A stretch of 64,000 bases of DNA. Origin: Neospora caninum Liverpool (lineage: Eukaryota; Apicomplexa; Conoidasida; Eucoccidiorida; Sarcocystidae). The notes beneath the pieces are model-generated. The model was not told the origin of the DNA and made no database searches. It saw only the letters and a program-made list of their open reading frames with translations. Where the stretch lies: positions 4,760,839 to 4,824,838 of the forward strand of contig NC_018395.1 of assembly GCF_000208865.1 (NCBI RefSeq), in the 5' to 3' direction. The position numbers and the translations under genes are program-made. Below, piece by piece: positions 10,987-21,120 of the stretch. Each line of letters begins with the position of its first letter. The stretch's first letter is position 1.

Positions 10987-13923
10987 GTCGGAGAAAATTC
11001 GGGAGTGCTTCTTTGTGACGCTCGTGTCTGCGTGCGTGTGTGTGTTTGGATCTTCGCGCGTTGCATCCGTTTTCACTTGGCTTTCTTGTGTGACGACTGC
11101 GAGGGAGGAGGGGGTGGTCTCGTTTCGTCGAGGGCATCCCGGCGTGGCGTCGGTTTTCTTCCCGCCGCAAAGAGCAGTCTCAAGGCGCCCAGGGCCGCTT
11201 CGCAGGAGCGACTCCGCGCCCCCGAACATCGCGAAAGTTTCAGAGAACAGAAAAGAAGGAAGGAAAAGGGGAAAAGGAAGAAGGAAGGGGACGACCAGAG
11301 CGAAGGAGAAAGGGAACCAAGAAAACGAAGGCAGAAGGAAGGGATCCAAGAGAACGAAGGGACAGTAAAGAGTGGATGATCTTGAGTAGCGAAGGAGGGC
11401 CAGACTGTTGTGGGTCTGCTGGGCCGTCGTTCCGCTGTCTCTCTCCTGTCTTCCGCGGTTTGCTCTTCCGCCATCCCGTGTGTCGCGACGATCCTCTCGT
11501 ATATCTTCCTCCCTCGGATTCGCTGCCGGCTGCTCCGTTCCATTGTGTGTCTCGCCGAGGGTTACGGCAGGTGCCGAACTGTCGAGCCTTGATTCGTGGG
11601 TTTTTTGCATGCGCTCTCCCGCAAAACGCGAGTCTCCCTCGTCGGCTGGAGCCGCACGCCTTCTCTGAGGCCGGTCTCCGGTCCCCGCAGGAAACAGATC
11701 CGGGGCCGCGGCGTGGTTTTGTCTGTTAGCTCGCCCCGGTCAGTCGCCAGCTGCCGTTGACAGCGCGAGGGTCAGGAGTGCCGGGGGATTTGCTCAGAAG
11801 CCGCGGACGCACTCGCACACGACACCCGGTTTTGCCTGCATTCTCTCCATTGCACCAGCACCAGGACACTCGGTGCGGAACGCATCTATCGGACCGTCCT
11901 TCCAAAACAGAGAGGCTACTGACGTGCAGAGCGATGCATAGTTACTCAGACCCTGTGGATGCACAAAGCCACCGACGAGGACGTGCATGCTAAGCGTGGC
12001 TATATAGGCGCATCAGACATACATACATATTCAATTATATATACGTATAGGTATAGGCATACCTGAGGGCGCAAGTATGTACCTGTCAATCTGCATCGTT
12101 TTTACATATACGACAATATGGACTTGCATGCATCCATATTTATTCCCATACAAGCATGCCAACGTATATGTATATATATGTATATATAGGTGTATCCGTA
12201 TACTCGTATATGTATCTGTATGTGTGTGCAAGCGTCGGGCATTGTTGTGTAGGAGGGTTGAGGAGTGTGTCTGTTGTCGAATGAGGTGTTGTTGTATGAG
12301 AGGTGCCAAGAACCTTCCTATTCTGTCTGGTCTTTCTGATCTCTTGAGTTTCTTCGGTGTCTTTTCTACAAGTCGTTCGGTCGAGAGACTCCTCTTTCCG
12401 TTCGCCTTGTGTGTAATCTTTTTTGCGAAAGTGCTTGCGTATATCTGCACGGGCGTTCACTTCTCGCAGCGGCAGATGCGCTCCTGATTCGGTCCGTCCA
12501 TGCTCCTGCCAGTCTTGGAGGTTTTTGCTTCCTCCCCTCGGAGTAGAAGTTGCATGGGTGTCGCAAGCAGGAAAAAACAGCGCGCACACGCGCTTGCTCG
12601 TCGATCTGTCGCGTCCACTAAGCAATTGCAGAGAGAACCGGAAGCGACACGACCTTTCAAACCCGTGGGAGGTTTGGCATGCTTGTAGAAGTGCATGCGT
12701 GGAATCGTAAACAGGCTTTGCATGCGGTTGGATGTGTGGATAGGAGAGAGACTGCGATCCGCGTCGAGGGATGAGTATCCATCTGCGCCGACAAAACGGT
12801 TTCCAATTCTGCGGAACCAACTCTTGAGCTGGGAACCTGGTGGTGGTGGAGGCTTGTGTGGGCCGTCGCATGTGGGGTGTATGTACAGCTTGTGTGGAAC
12901 TTCGGGGTCTGATAAAGACAGAGAAAACTGTTTCGCGAAACTCAAGGCAGTGTTGCGTTGTCGCACACCCGCACGTGTGCTCGAGTTTTGTTTTGCATCG
13001 CAAGAGACAGCATGTGTCACGGGCGCGGGGTCTCGTTGGCCCGTTGTTGTTTTTTCCATCAGCATCAGTTGTTTCCTGATTGTTCTTGTTCGCCTTTGTT
13101 TTTTGTGACGCCCTTGTCAGTCCGATTGTGGGGTTGTATACCGGAGACTTGTTGCCCTCGTTGTGAGAGAGCCTTGTTTCGCTGAAAGATGCGTTTTGTA
13201 TTGTCCGCCGCGGTTGTCGTGTTTTGATGTCTTCTTGTTTTTCCGTACGGGAGTGGATTTCGTGAATGAAGGCGTAAAGCAGGTTGTTTTGTATCGCAGT
13301 GTCCCTCTTGTCCCGCGTTTCTTGTTTTCGTTGCTGCATGAAAAGGACCCTTTGTTTTCTCTCAACGTTTGTGTGATTGTCTTGTTGAAAGCGTGTGACA
13401 CAACGTCAGCATCATTAGCTAGACATGGAGTGCGTCGACCGCGCCCGGTTTCCCAGGGATCTCTCTCGCGACAAAAGCCTTTCATTCCCTGAGACTTCGC
13501 GTCATTTCCTCGTACAAGAACAAAAGACACGCAGCCGCCAGGTGGACCCGTCAGGTGTCGGGTGTTGCCCCTCGTTCGAGACAAAAATACGAAAAGGACG
13601 CGAGGGACTGCAGAGATTGCAGATGCGACACAGAAAACACCAAACGCCTGCGCAGTCCTGAGAGACTCCACATGGGCACCTCAAAACGCCTTCAAAGGGA
13701 CCGTACGCCTTCCCTGCTGCACGCTTCTCGAAACCGCGATGCAAAGGCACATACGTGTGAACGTGCACGAGTAGGCATGCTCGTCCACACAATGGGGGGC
13801 TAGGCGGCGCGCGTGTGAGGCTCTCCCAGTTTTCCGATCTCTCTCAGGGGAAATATCATTCCTCCCCTCTGTATACATATATATCTACGGCTATGTAGAT
13901 CTATCAAGATCGAGCGTTTGCTC

Positions 13924-13928
<5 letters not shown>

Positions 13929-13958
<30 letters not shown>
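13929..13958. repeat. (AT)15 microsatellite
   Basis: An uninterrupted AT dinucleotide run in the convergent spacer. It is a likely length-polymorphic marker. Confidence 0.95.
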
Positions 13959-13961
<3 letters not shown>

Positions 13962-13997
13962 TGGAAGTATAGGTTGACTGATAACAGTAATCCATAT

Positions 13998-14037
13998 ATT
14001 ACGCCTAGAACTTAACCGATGTGGAATAGTCTTAATG
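13998..14037 (+). repeat. Dispersed repeat of about 40 bp, copy A
   Basis: Shares a 14-bp identical core (CCGATGTGGAATAG) and an identical left end (ATTACGCCT) with 31194-31233. Only a handful of mismatches lie across the aligned 37 bp. Both copies lie in spacer DNA and in the same orientation. I cannot assign them to a known element. Confidence 0.6.
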
Positions 14038-14183
14038 TAATATGATATTGAAATCCAACACTTTTAGCTGTCTCAAGCAATACAGGTGGGTGACGGTGTT
14101 CTCTTTTCCTCCTCATACATCTGTATCTATGTGGGTGAACACATATAAGCGTAGTCGTAACTTCCAAATATGTATATCTACTA

Positions 14184-14186
<3 letters not shown>

Positions 14187-14228
<42 letters not shown>
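14187..14228. repeat. (AT)21 microsatellite
   Basis: A 42-bp uninterrupted AT run in the spacer downstream of PRKRIP1. A shorter run of the same kind is at 14497-14518. Confidence 0.95.
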
Positions 14229-14231
<3 letters not shown>

Positions 14232-15185
14232 GCTGCAGCTGAAAGAGGCAAAGCGCGAGGGCGCACATGGCGAAAAGTCGCAGGTCGTAGCGCTCAGGTG
14301 TCGTCCAGCGACAGTTTCCCAAGACCTCGCGCGTTTGGAGAAACACCCAAAGCCGCCCCGCCCCCCAGTGCACGTGCGACAACCCCACCGCGCAACTCTG
14401 ACGCAGGCGAACTCGTCCACGCGACGGATTCGCCCGAAACAGAGCCGCATGCAACTTGCTTCCCCATCCACACCTATTCCACTTAAAACGATTTACATAT
14501 ATATATATATATATATATGCATGTATGTATATGTGTGTGCTTGGATGTACCTGTGCATGCACGTAACGCTACATTTACTTTGTGTTCTGTGTCAAGTGTG
14601 TATGCATTCGCCTGCATCTCTGCATTTATCCATCCGTAGCTCAACGCGCTGCCCTATATGTGTGTACACAAGCATGTATTTTTCAGATTGTGAAACGAGC
14701 GAGAAAGGCACAGAGAGAGCAGTCGCCGACCGGTTACAGGTGGGCGCGTGCCGAAAAAGAGAGGTCTTTCAAAAGCCCAAATACGTTTGGAAAACGCGGC
14801 TAGCCACAGCCGAGAGAGAAGAGAAAACATGCCTGCTCAGGCCTGCCAAACGGTGAAGAAGCGAAATAAAAAAACTTGCTCAATCACGCTTTCCCCCACC
14901 TAGTGCTGACACGAAAATCGCCAGTACCCCTCGTCCCACTTTTCAAATCACCGCCGTCCAGCTGCTGCGCCCTCGTGTCTCGACAACGCTTCCGCCTTTC
15001 TTCTGTGCCTCAATCTGACTGAAAAACCCAAAACACCCATATCTCAATCTCACACAAATCCCTACCCATGCATACCTATACAAACAGTACATAAATATAT
15101 ATAAATATGTATATATTTATATACATATATATGTATATATATATATATATACTTATAAAGATCGGTTGATACGTGCGCTGGAGGC

Positions 15186-16629
15186 CTACCACTCGTCGTC
15201 CTTTATCGAAACCATTCCGGGTCTCATCTTTTCAACGTGTTCGGCCTGTTCTGAAGTTTCTCTCTGGCTCTGCTCTGTGCGAGTCTCGCTTCCGGACTCG
15301 ACACTTCCCTCTTCTTTCCTCCTTTTCGGAGGCTCTTGATCGAATTGTCTCTCTCCTGACTCCTCGGAATCTGCCGCTGGGGAAGCGGAAGAACGGGCTG
15401 CGCCGTTGCTGTGTGGAGAACGCGAGGCGCCAGCTGTAGCTCCGTCGCCGGCGGTATCGCGCGCTTCCTCTCTCGCTCGACTGCGCTTGCTTCGCACTCC
15501 GCTCTCGCCTTCTGTCTCTCCCTCGCTCTCGCCGTCTTCCTCTCCATCGCGGTTGGCCTCTTCCTCGAGTCCCTGCGGTCCCAGGCGTCGCTCGCCTCCC
15601 TTCGCGGCGCTCCGCAATTCCGCCTTCTTCAACTTCCTTTTCCTGCGTCTCTCGCGAGCCGCGCGGTTCTTCTCCTGTGCCTCGACGATCCGCCGGTGCC
15701 GCTGCAGCTGAAACTCCTCAGCCTCGACTTTCTTCCGCCAGTCGGCCTCCATTTCTTCCAGGCGCTTCAGCTCCACATTCCGCGTTTGCCGATACCGGTC
15801 GAAAAAGTCGCTGCCTGAGAGAAACAAAAGACGAAAGAAAACTAACGCGGATGAAAACAGGAGACCGCAGCGACACGCAAAGAAAGAAACACACCACCGC
15901 CGTCGTCATGCCCCAGTGTTCACGTATCCAGGAAAAAGATATACCTATACCTATATATATATATATTCTTAAGGAGATAAATAGGCATATGTATATACAA
16001 GTAAGTGTACGGAAGAAGCAGACAGACGAATGCTCGACACCACATGGCCACATGCAAAAAGTGGGGCTGCGAGAGGCTGCTTGGTGGTCTGTTCAGTCGT
16101 TTCTCTGGTGTATTTGATGCCTCTTCCTGCGCTCCAATCCAGCTTTCCGTCGACCGCGCTTCTCGCCCGAACTCCCGAAACTTCCTCGCCAGGTGGTGCT
16201 TTCTGAGAACACCCAAAAACCCTTCGACTCTCCGAGCTCTTTTTGTCGCTCTGCGGAGTTTCTCCTCCTCCTCCTTTTCTGTCCCATGCGTGCGTCTTCC
16301 GCGCGTGTGTCTCGTCCGCGCCTGCTGGAACCGCTTCCGCGTTTTCGCCTCTTTTGCTTTCCCGCAGTCTCACCCGCGCCTGCGGCGCTTCCCCAGGCGT
16401 TGACGACTTTCTCGATCTTCACCGGCGGGGGGAGTTTGTCGGCATTTTCGTCCTCGAGGAGAGAAGAGGTCGAGGGAGAAATCGAGAGCTTGATGCCGTC
16501 GGCGAGCTCAATCACTTCGGGCCGACTCGAATCCTTCTTCTCGCCCACCAGAGACTCGTCCAAACCCGCGAGCGTCGCGCGCGACTTCGCAAGGGCCTGC
16601 GTGGAGAGCGGCGAAGGAGACAGCGCCAT
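15186..16629 (-). CDS. PRKRIP1: PRKRIP1 (DUF1168) splicing-associated protein, 2 exons
   Basis: Two exons, 16629-16374 and 15814-15186, give 294 residues. The junction completes the family signature: exon 1 ends AWGSAAGAG and exon 2 continues SDFFDRYRQTRNVELKRLEE. This parallels the human SSAGAGSGEFHVYR segment and supports both the GTGAGA donor and the CTCAG acceptor (phase 1). A Lys/Arg-rich helix follows (AARERRRKRKLKKAEL). The last 110 or so residues are an acidic, Ser-rich tail not found in the human protein, which is about 184 residues. PRKRIP1 is a helical bridge in the catalytic-stage spliceosome and a double-stranded-RNA-binding partner of PKR in mammals; apicomplexans lack PKR, so the splicing role is the relevant one. 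The start at 16629 sits in a GCAGCCATGG context. The gene is divergent from RPB6. Confidence 0.93.
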
Positions 16630-18088
16630 GGCTGCCAGCAAACGGAGAAAGGAGAGAAACGGATGGACGCGAAAGAGACAGCGGGCGAGATTCAAGCATG
16701 GGGAGAAAGAATGAGAAAGAAATAGAGGAGAGAGAGAAGTTGAGGGAAGTAGCGCAGGACGATGAGCGACCAAGAGGAGAGCGGTGAGGCGCGGAAGAAG
16801 GAGGTGGAAAGAGAAAGAGAGGCAGCTTTGAGGAAAAGACGAAGTGAAGGGAGAAGAGAGAAGGCGACAAGAAAGCAGACGCTTGGATGCAGAAAAACGC
16901 CGTAAGAGACTCCGAGACTTGAAGCCTCAGGGGAAACAGCAACCTCACAATATGAGAGCGGAGAAGCGAGAAGATAAGATGCTTCGCCGCTCTCAACAAC
17001 CGTAGAAAATGAGGTGTACGTACACCTCATCAGCATGGATTGTCTCTACTCCGAAGACGCCGGGGCTTGAGGTGTATGTACACTGGTTCTTTCGCGATTT
17101 TCTGGGACCGCTGTCTGGTTCTTGCACCGAACCGAGACTTGCGGCAGAAATCTGGAGCGGTTGGAGAAGAGGAAACGGAAGACAGAGAGCGCCTCTTCTC
17201 CACAGCGCCCGGGGATGCACAGAGTTCCGGCACATCTACTCCTCAGAAAAGAAGTCTCAGTTCACAGCGTGAAAAGCACAGAAACGCAGAATTCGCCTCG
17301 GGGAGTCGGCCGCCAATTTGCTCGACTCGCACGCGTCTGTCATTCGCATGCAGTTTTGCGACTCGTTTCCCTTTTTCTCTCCCCGCTCTCAGCTGTTGCT
17401 GGCGTTCTCCCTTGTGATACCGCTTTCTCATCCTTCACTTCCCATCGTTTCTGCTCTTTCTGTTTCTGCTCCTCTCTCCAAGTGCCTTCTCTTTTTTCTG
17501 CGCCCCCACAACGCTCGAAGTCGCCTCGTGTCGGTCCATTCTTTTTCACTTTCGCGGCAGCGTTTTGCAGAGAGCGGAACGGATCAGGGGTACAGGAAAG
17601 GGCCCGAACGGTGGGGAAATAAAGCTTTTCCAAAAGAATCTGTCGTTTCTTCTTCTCCGCGCGGCCTGTTCTTCCCACATCTTCCTTTCTGAGACAAGAG
17701 AAGCTGCCGACTTCTCGCGAAATTCGGACGGGACCGGGCTGTCGGCTCTCTGAAGTCCTCTTTCGCTTTTCCCCCGCTTGTCTTCCCCTGTTTCCTTCAC
17801 CTTCTCTTCCCCCCTTTTCTCCTCCTCTTATCTCCGATAAAAGTATCTGGGCCATTTGCCTTCCGATTTGATTCCGTCCACCGCACCGTCTCTCTTCACC
17901 TGGTGTGCGGCTGTTCTCCGCGCAAAAATCAGCCCCGCCGCGTCCTAGCTCGACTCAGCCAAGACTCTTTCCCGACTTTCGTTACATTTCCTTTTCTCCT
18001 TGTTTTGCGATTCTCGTCTTCGCTTGTCCCTGTTTTCTCGCCTTCTCTTGTCCCTGTTTTCTCGCCTTTTTCTCTCGCCTTTCTCGCG
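16630..18088. promoter_or_regulatory. Bidirectional promoter region, PRKRIP1 / RPB6
   Basis: About 1.46 kb separates the two divergent start codons, so the promoters of both genes must lie here. The segment holds a perfect 22-bp palindrome (17009-17030) and a degenerate second copy about 40 bp further on (17069-17084). No TATA-like element can be singled out, which is usual in this lineage. Confidence 0.6.
17009..17030. promoter_or_regulatory. 22-bp perfect palindrome
   Basis: The left half is ATGAGGTGTAC and the right half is its exact reverse complement, with no spacer. The core GGTGTACGTACACC recurs, slightly altered, at 17070-17084 and 30874-30887. Symmetry suggests a dimeric DNA-binding protein such as an ApiAP2 factor; this is inference. 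Confidence 0.6.
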
Positions 18089-18962
18089 ATGGCAGACGAC
18101 GAAATCGATCACATGTTCGCGGGCGAGCCTGGCGGGTTGGGCGACGATTTCGGCGAGGATTTCGGCGACGATGAATTGATAGATGACTTCGACGTCGAAC
18201 GCGCCGCGGCTGCCGCCGGACACGAACCAGAAAGTGACATTCTCGATCCAAATGACCCCAGAGCTGGGGTAAACGAATGCGACGGGGGACCCACAGCACG
18301 CACGGACAGACAGACACGCATATATCCGCGTAAATATATACATTTATCTACGTATCTATATATCTACATGTATACATATACGTATGTACTTATATATATA
18401 CAGACATATGTACTATATCTACGTATATACACATAAATACATACATATCTACGTATATATATATATATATATATACCTTCATATGGGCATCTCGATATGC
18501 TTGTACAGATTAGTGTCTGCATTGCAGCTTTCTGCAGTTACATGCATATATATATGTATATGTACATGCATTTTTTGAAGCCGTTTTTTCCCGGTGTTAC
18601 CGCTTGTTCTCGCGTGTTTCCGGCTTTAGCTTTTTTCCGGTCATGTGTGTTTTTTTCCCGGGCTTTCACCCGTTTCACTGCCTGTTTCGCGTGCGTTTCA
18701 GCGGCCGCACGCCCGGCCCAGTGAGGGGCCGCGCATAACGAGTCCGTACATCACAAAGTTCGAGAAGGCGCGAGTGATTGGCACACGCGCTCTCCAGATC
18801 AGCATGAACGCCCCCATCACCATTCCTCTCGACGGCGAGACGGACCCGCTGATCATTGCAGAAAAGGAGCTCTACCAGAAAACCATTCCCTTCACCATTC
18901 GCAGATACCTGCCTGACGGCAGCTACGAAGACTGGAAGATCCAGGAACTCATTGTCGACTAG
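18089..18962 (+). CDS. RPB6: RNA polymerase subunit RPB6 (ABC23), 2 exons
   Basis: Exon 1 (18089-18268) encodes [10 protein letters not shown] and an acidic Gly/Asp-rich N-terminus. Exon 2 (18702-18962) carries the conserved core: [57 protein letters not shown]. The total is 146 residues, between human (127) and yeast (155). The splice is phase 0, GGG|GTAAAC to TTTCAG|CGG. RPB6 is a common subunit of RNA polymerases I, II and III; it sits at the clamp base and stabilises assembly. The acidic N-terminal tail is normal for the family, where it is a casein kinase II target in other organisms. The 433-bp intron is AT-rich, full of TATATA steps, and differs sharply from the exons. Confidence 0.97.
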
Positions 18963-19112
18963 AAGCACCCGGCCACCCTCCTGCGCCGCGCGTTCACTAA
19001 CCCAAGAGACAGGAGGAAAAGGACAGAAGGAGCGAGAAAGGGAGCGGGTCTAGTGTCGCTCGTCTTTCTTTTTTTTTGCTGGCTCTGGACCGCGCCGCTC
19101 CAGTTAAAGTCC

Positions 19113-19131
19113 GGGGGGGGGGGGGGGGGGG
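19113..19131. repeat. Poly(G) run of 19
   Basis: A homopolymer in the 3' flank of RPB6. It can pause polymerases or form a G-quadruplex, and it is prone to length errors in assembly. Related runs are C15 at 44168-44182 and G12 at 55029-55040. Confidence 0.9.
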
Positions 19132-19840
19132 CGTTCCATTCCGTTTTTCAGCAACGAAGGGATTTTCTTGGGTCTCTCTTCGCGAACGCTGCGTTGTCTC
19201 CGACTGTTCAAGAAGGGTGTTTGTCTCTGGACAGGCGGAGAAGGCCGCCGCGCTCCGAGGGGTGTATGGCGACGGCACGACCTGGATCAAGGACAGCCGC
19301 GAACGACGCACAGGCTCAATCAAACGAGCCGAGCCTTCTCTCGCCTTCTTTTCTCGCTATCTCTCTCTACCGTTTTCTCTCTCTTCGTTCTCTCCCTGAT
19401 GTACTGTCTGCCACAAGGCCGGGCGAGGCGCTCAAACAAAATCTTAGCCGGGGGAGGGTCCGCGCGCAAATCGAGCGGCGTCTATACACTCCACGGGCGG
19501 AACTGGGCCAGGGGCGTTGCTAGTTGCTTTCGATCCTGTCCCCCTGAGAAGCCGTTCTCGGGGCCTTGTATCGCGCTTTCTTTTTCTTCGATGCAGCCTC
19601 TGTAGTCGCGCTTTTGTTTTTGCTGTCTCCTCCGCTTTTCTCTTCTTCAACGCGTCTTAGTTTCTGCGTTACATGCGCGGGTCCACGTGTTTCGTCTCGC
19701 CTTTCTCTCCCTGGTGTGTTTTCCCCCTTTTTCTCTCTTTGCCTTCTCCTGGAGTCTTGTCTTTCTCTCGTGCACGTGACGTAGGGGCGACCTGTGGACA
19801 GAGGGTTCGTGCTTGTTTCTGTGTGGGATGTCGTTTGGGG

Positions 19841-19888
19841 TGTATAGAGACGCGACGAGCTTTGACTGCGAGGACGCGTGTCTATACA
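19841..19888. repeat. 14-bp inverted repeat
   Basis: The arms are 19841-19854 (TGTATAGAGACGCG) and 19875-19888 (CGCGTGTCTATACA), matching at 13 of 14 positions across a 20-nt spacer. It could fold as a hairpin or bind a dimeric factor. The same TGTATAGAC word occurs, as its reverse complement, at 19480-19490 and directly at 31074-31084. Confidence 0.6.
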
Positions 19889-20165
19889 CGGTTTTCGTGG
19901 CCAGTACGGCGACAGCTCCCGTGAAAAGGCCTTGTGTCTCCACAAGGCGCGAGCAACAGGAAAGGCCGCGCGAGAAACCGTCCCGAGGCGGCGAAAAATC
20001 GCGACGCGTCCGCGCTGCAGCACGTTTGAAAGGTTATACAATCTTGGAGAGAAGACGAAGCCAGAAAGCAGACACACACCGCGAACTGCCAAACGCAAAA
20101 TCAAGTCTCAGCCTCCGAGACCCCAGCAAGACGCCGAGTCTCGTCTCTCCCACATATGCATATAA

Positions 20166-20167
<2 letters not shown>

Positions 20168-20206
<39 letters not shown>

Positions 20207-20207
20207 T
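20168..20207. repeat. Interrupted (TA)n microsatellite
   Basis: Two TA runs split by a GTA step, in the 3' flank of RBM25. A similar pair is at about 21079-21120, inside the last RBM25 intron. Confidence 0.85.
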
Positions 20208-20658
20208 GTACGGTTGAATACGGCTGCAAGAAACCAGGATAGTCACGGGAAAGAGGGTCGGTTTCCCTGTGATTCGTTTGGTTTGGTTGGGACTTCGATG
20301 ACCGAATGAGAGAAGGCGGAATTTTTCTGCTCCGGCGCAGGAAGCGACGCGCACCGCGCTCGCGTTTTGTACACAGAGGTCGTCTGGACAGGAACACGGT
20401 ACAGAGTGTGTTGTGCTTTTTTCACGTGGAACGAAGAACGGTGAGGAAACGCACGAGGCGCTCGACCGTTATCTTCGCCACGCCCACGCGTTTTTCCCCG
20501 CAGAGAATGAAACGGTGACGTGTGCGGGCGGCCAAACCCCGTAAGCCTGCGCGCGTTTCTCCCAAAACAGCACACATGCCTCTACACTTGTTCCGCACTT
20601 CTCTCGTCCCTTGTGCTCCCCTTCTCCCTTGTTCTTTCGACGCCAGTGGGTTTCTCGT

Positions 20659-21083
20659 CTACTCGGCGCTTTCCTTCAACTTGAGCTGCTCGTATATGAG
20701 GAGTCGCCACATGTTCTTCACAAATCCTTCCGCTTCTTCGTCGAGAAACTTTGCAAGTTCACTGAGCAGTTCCTCGGCCTGCGGGCGATCGGAGACGCGC
20801 TTCACGATGTAGTCAATCACCTCGAGCACGAGGCTTTCTTCGGCGCCCATAAATTCACACACTTTCTTCCTTACCCAGGGTCGGAGCTTGACATCCAAAA
20901 TGTTCTTCTGAAAACGCACACGCGAAACGGAAAAACGCTCTCCTGGTCCGAAACCGCCCGGGGGCTTCTCCCTCTGCGCACCGCACGTGTCGCAACACGC
21001 CTCCAATGACATAGATCTGTATGTCCACGACTACCGAGATGCATACATGCATGTAGACACGTATCCCTACTATGTTACATATA

Positions 21084-21120
<37 letters not shown>

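Larger units (their letters stand above)
10987..15185. other. Convergent intergenic spacer with AT microsatellites
   Basis: This lies between the 3' ends of the TMEM65-GAF gene and PRKRIP1. Open frames here are short, low in complexity or mirrored on both strands. It contains three pure (AT)n runs, an AT-rich stretch near 15085-15155, and one copy of a dispersed repeat of about 40 bp (13998-14037). I find no supported coding exon. Confidence 0.55.
18963..20658. other. Convergent spacer, RPB6 / RBM25
   Basis: Both flanking genes end here. The spacer holds a 19-nt G run, a 14-bp near-perfect inverted repeat with a 20-nt spacer, and (AT)n runs around 20168-20207. I find no additional gene. Confidence 0.55.

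Noticed and set aside
12140..13339. 399-codon minus-strand frame
   Set aside because: Low-complexity Thr/Arg/Lys/Asn text running into an Ile/Tyr stretch from a TA microsatellite. No conserved motif or splice partner.
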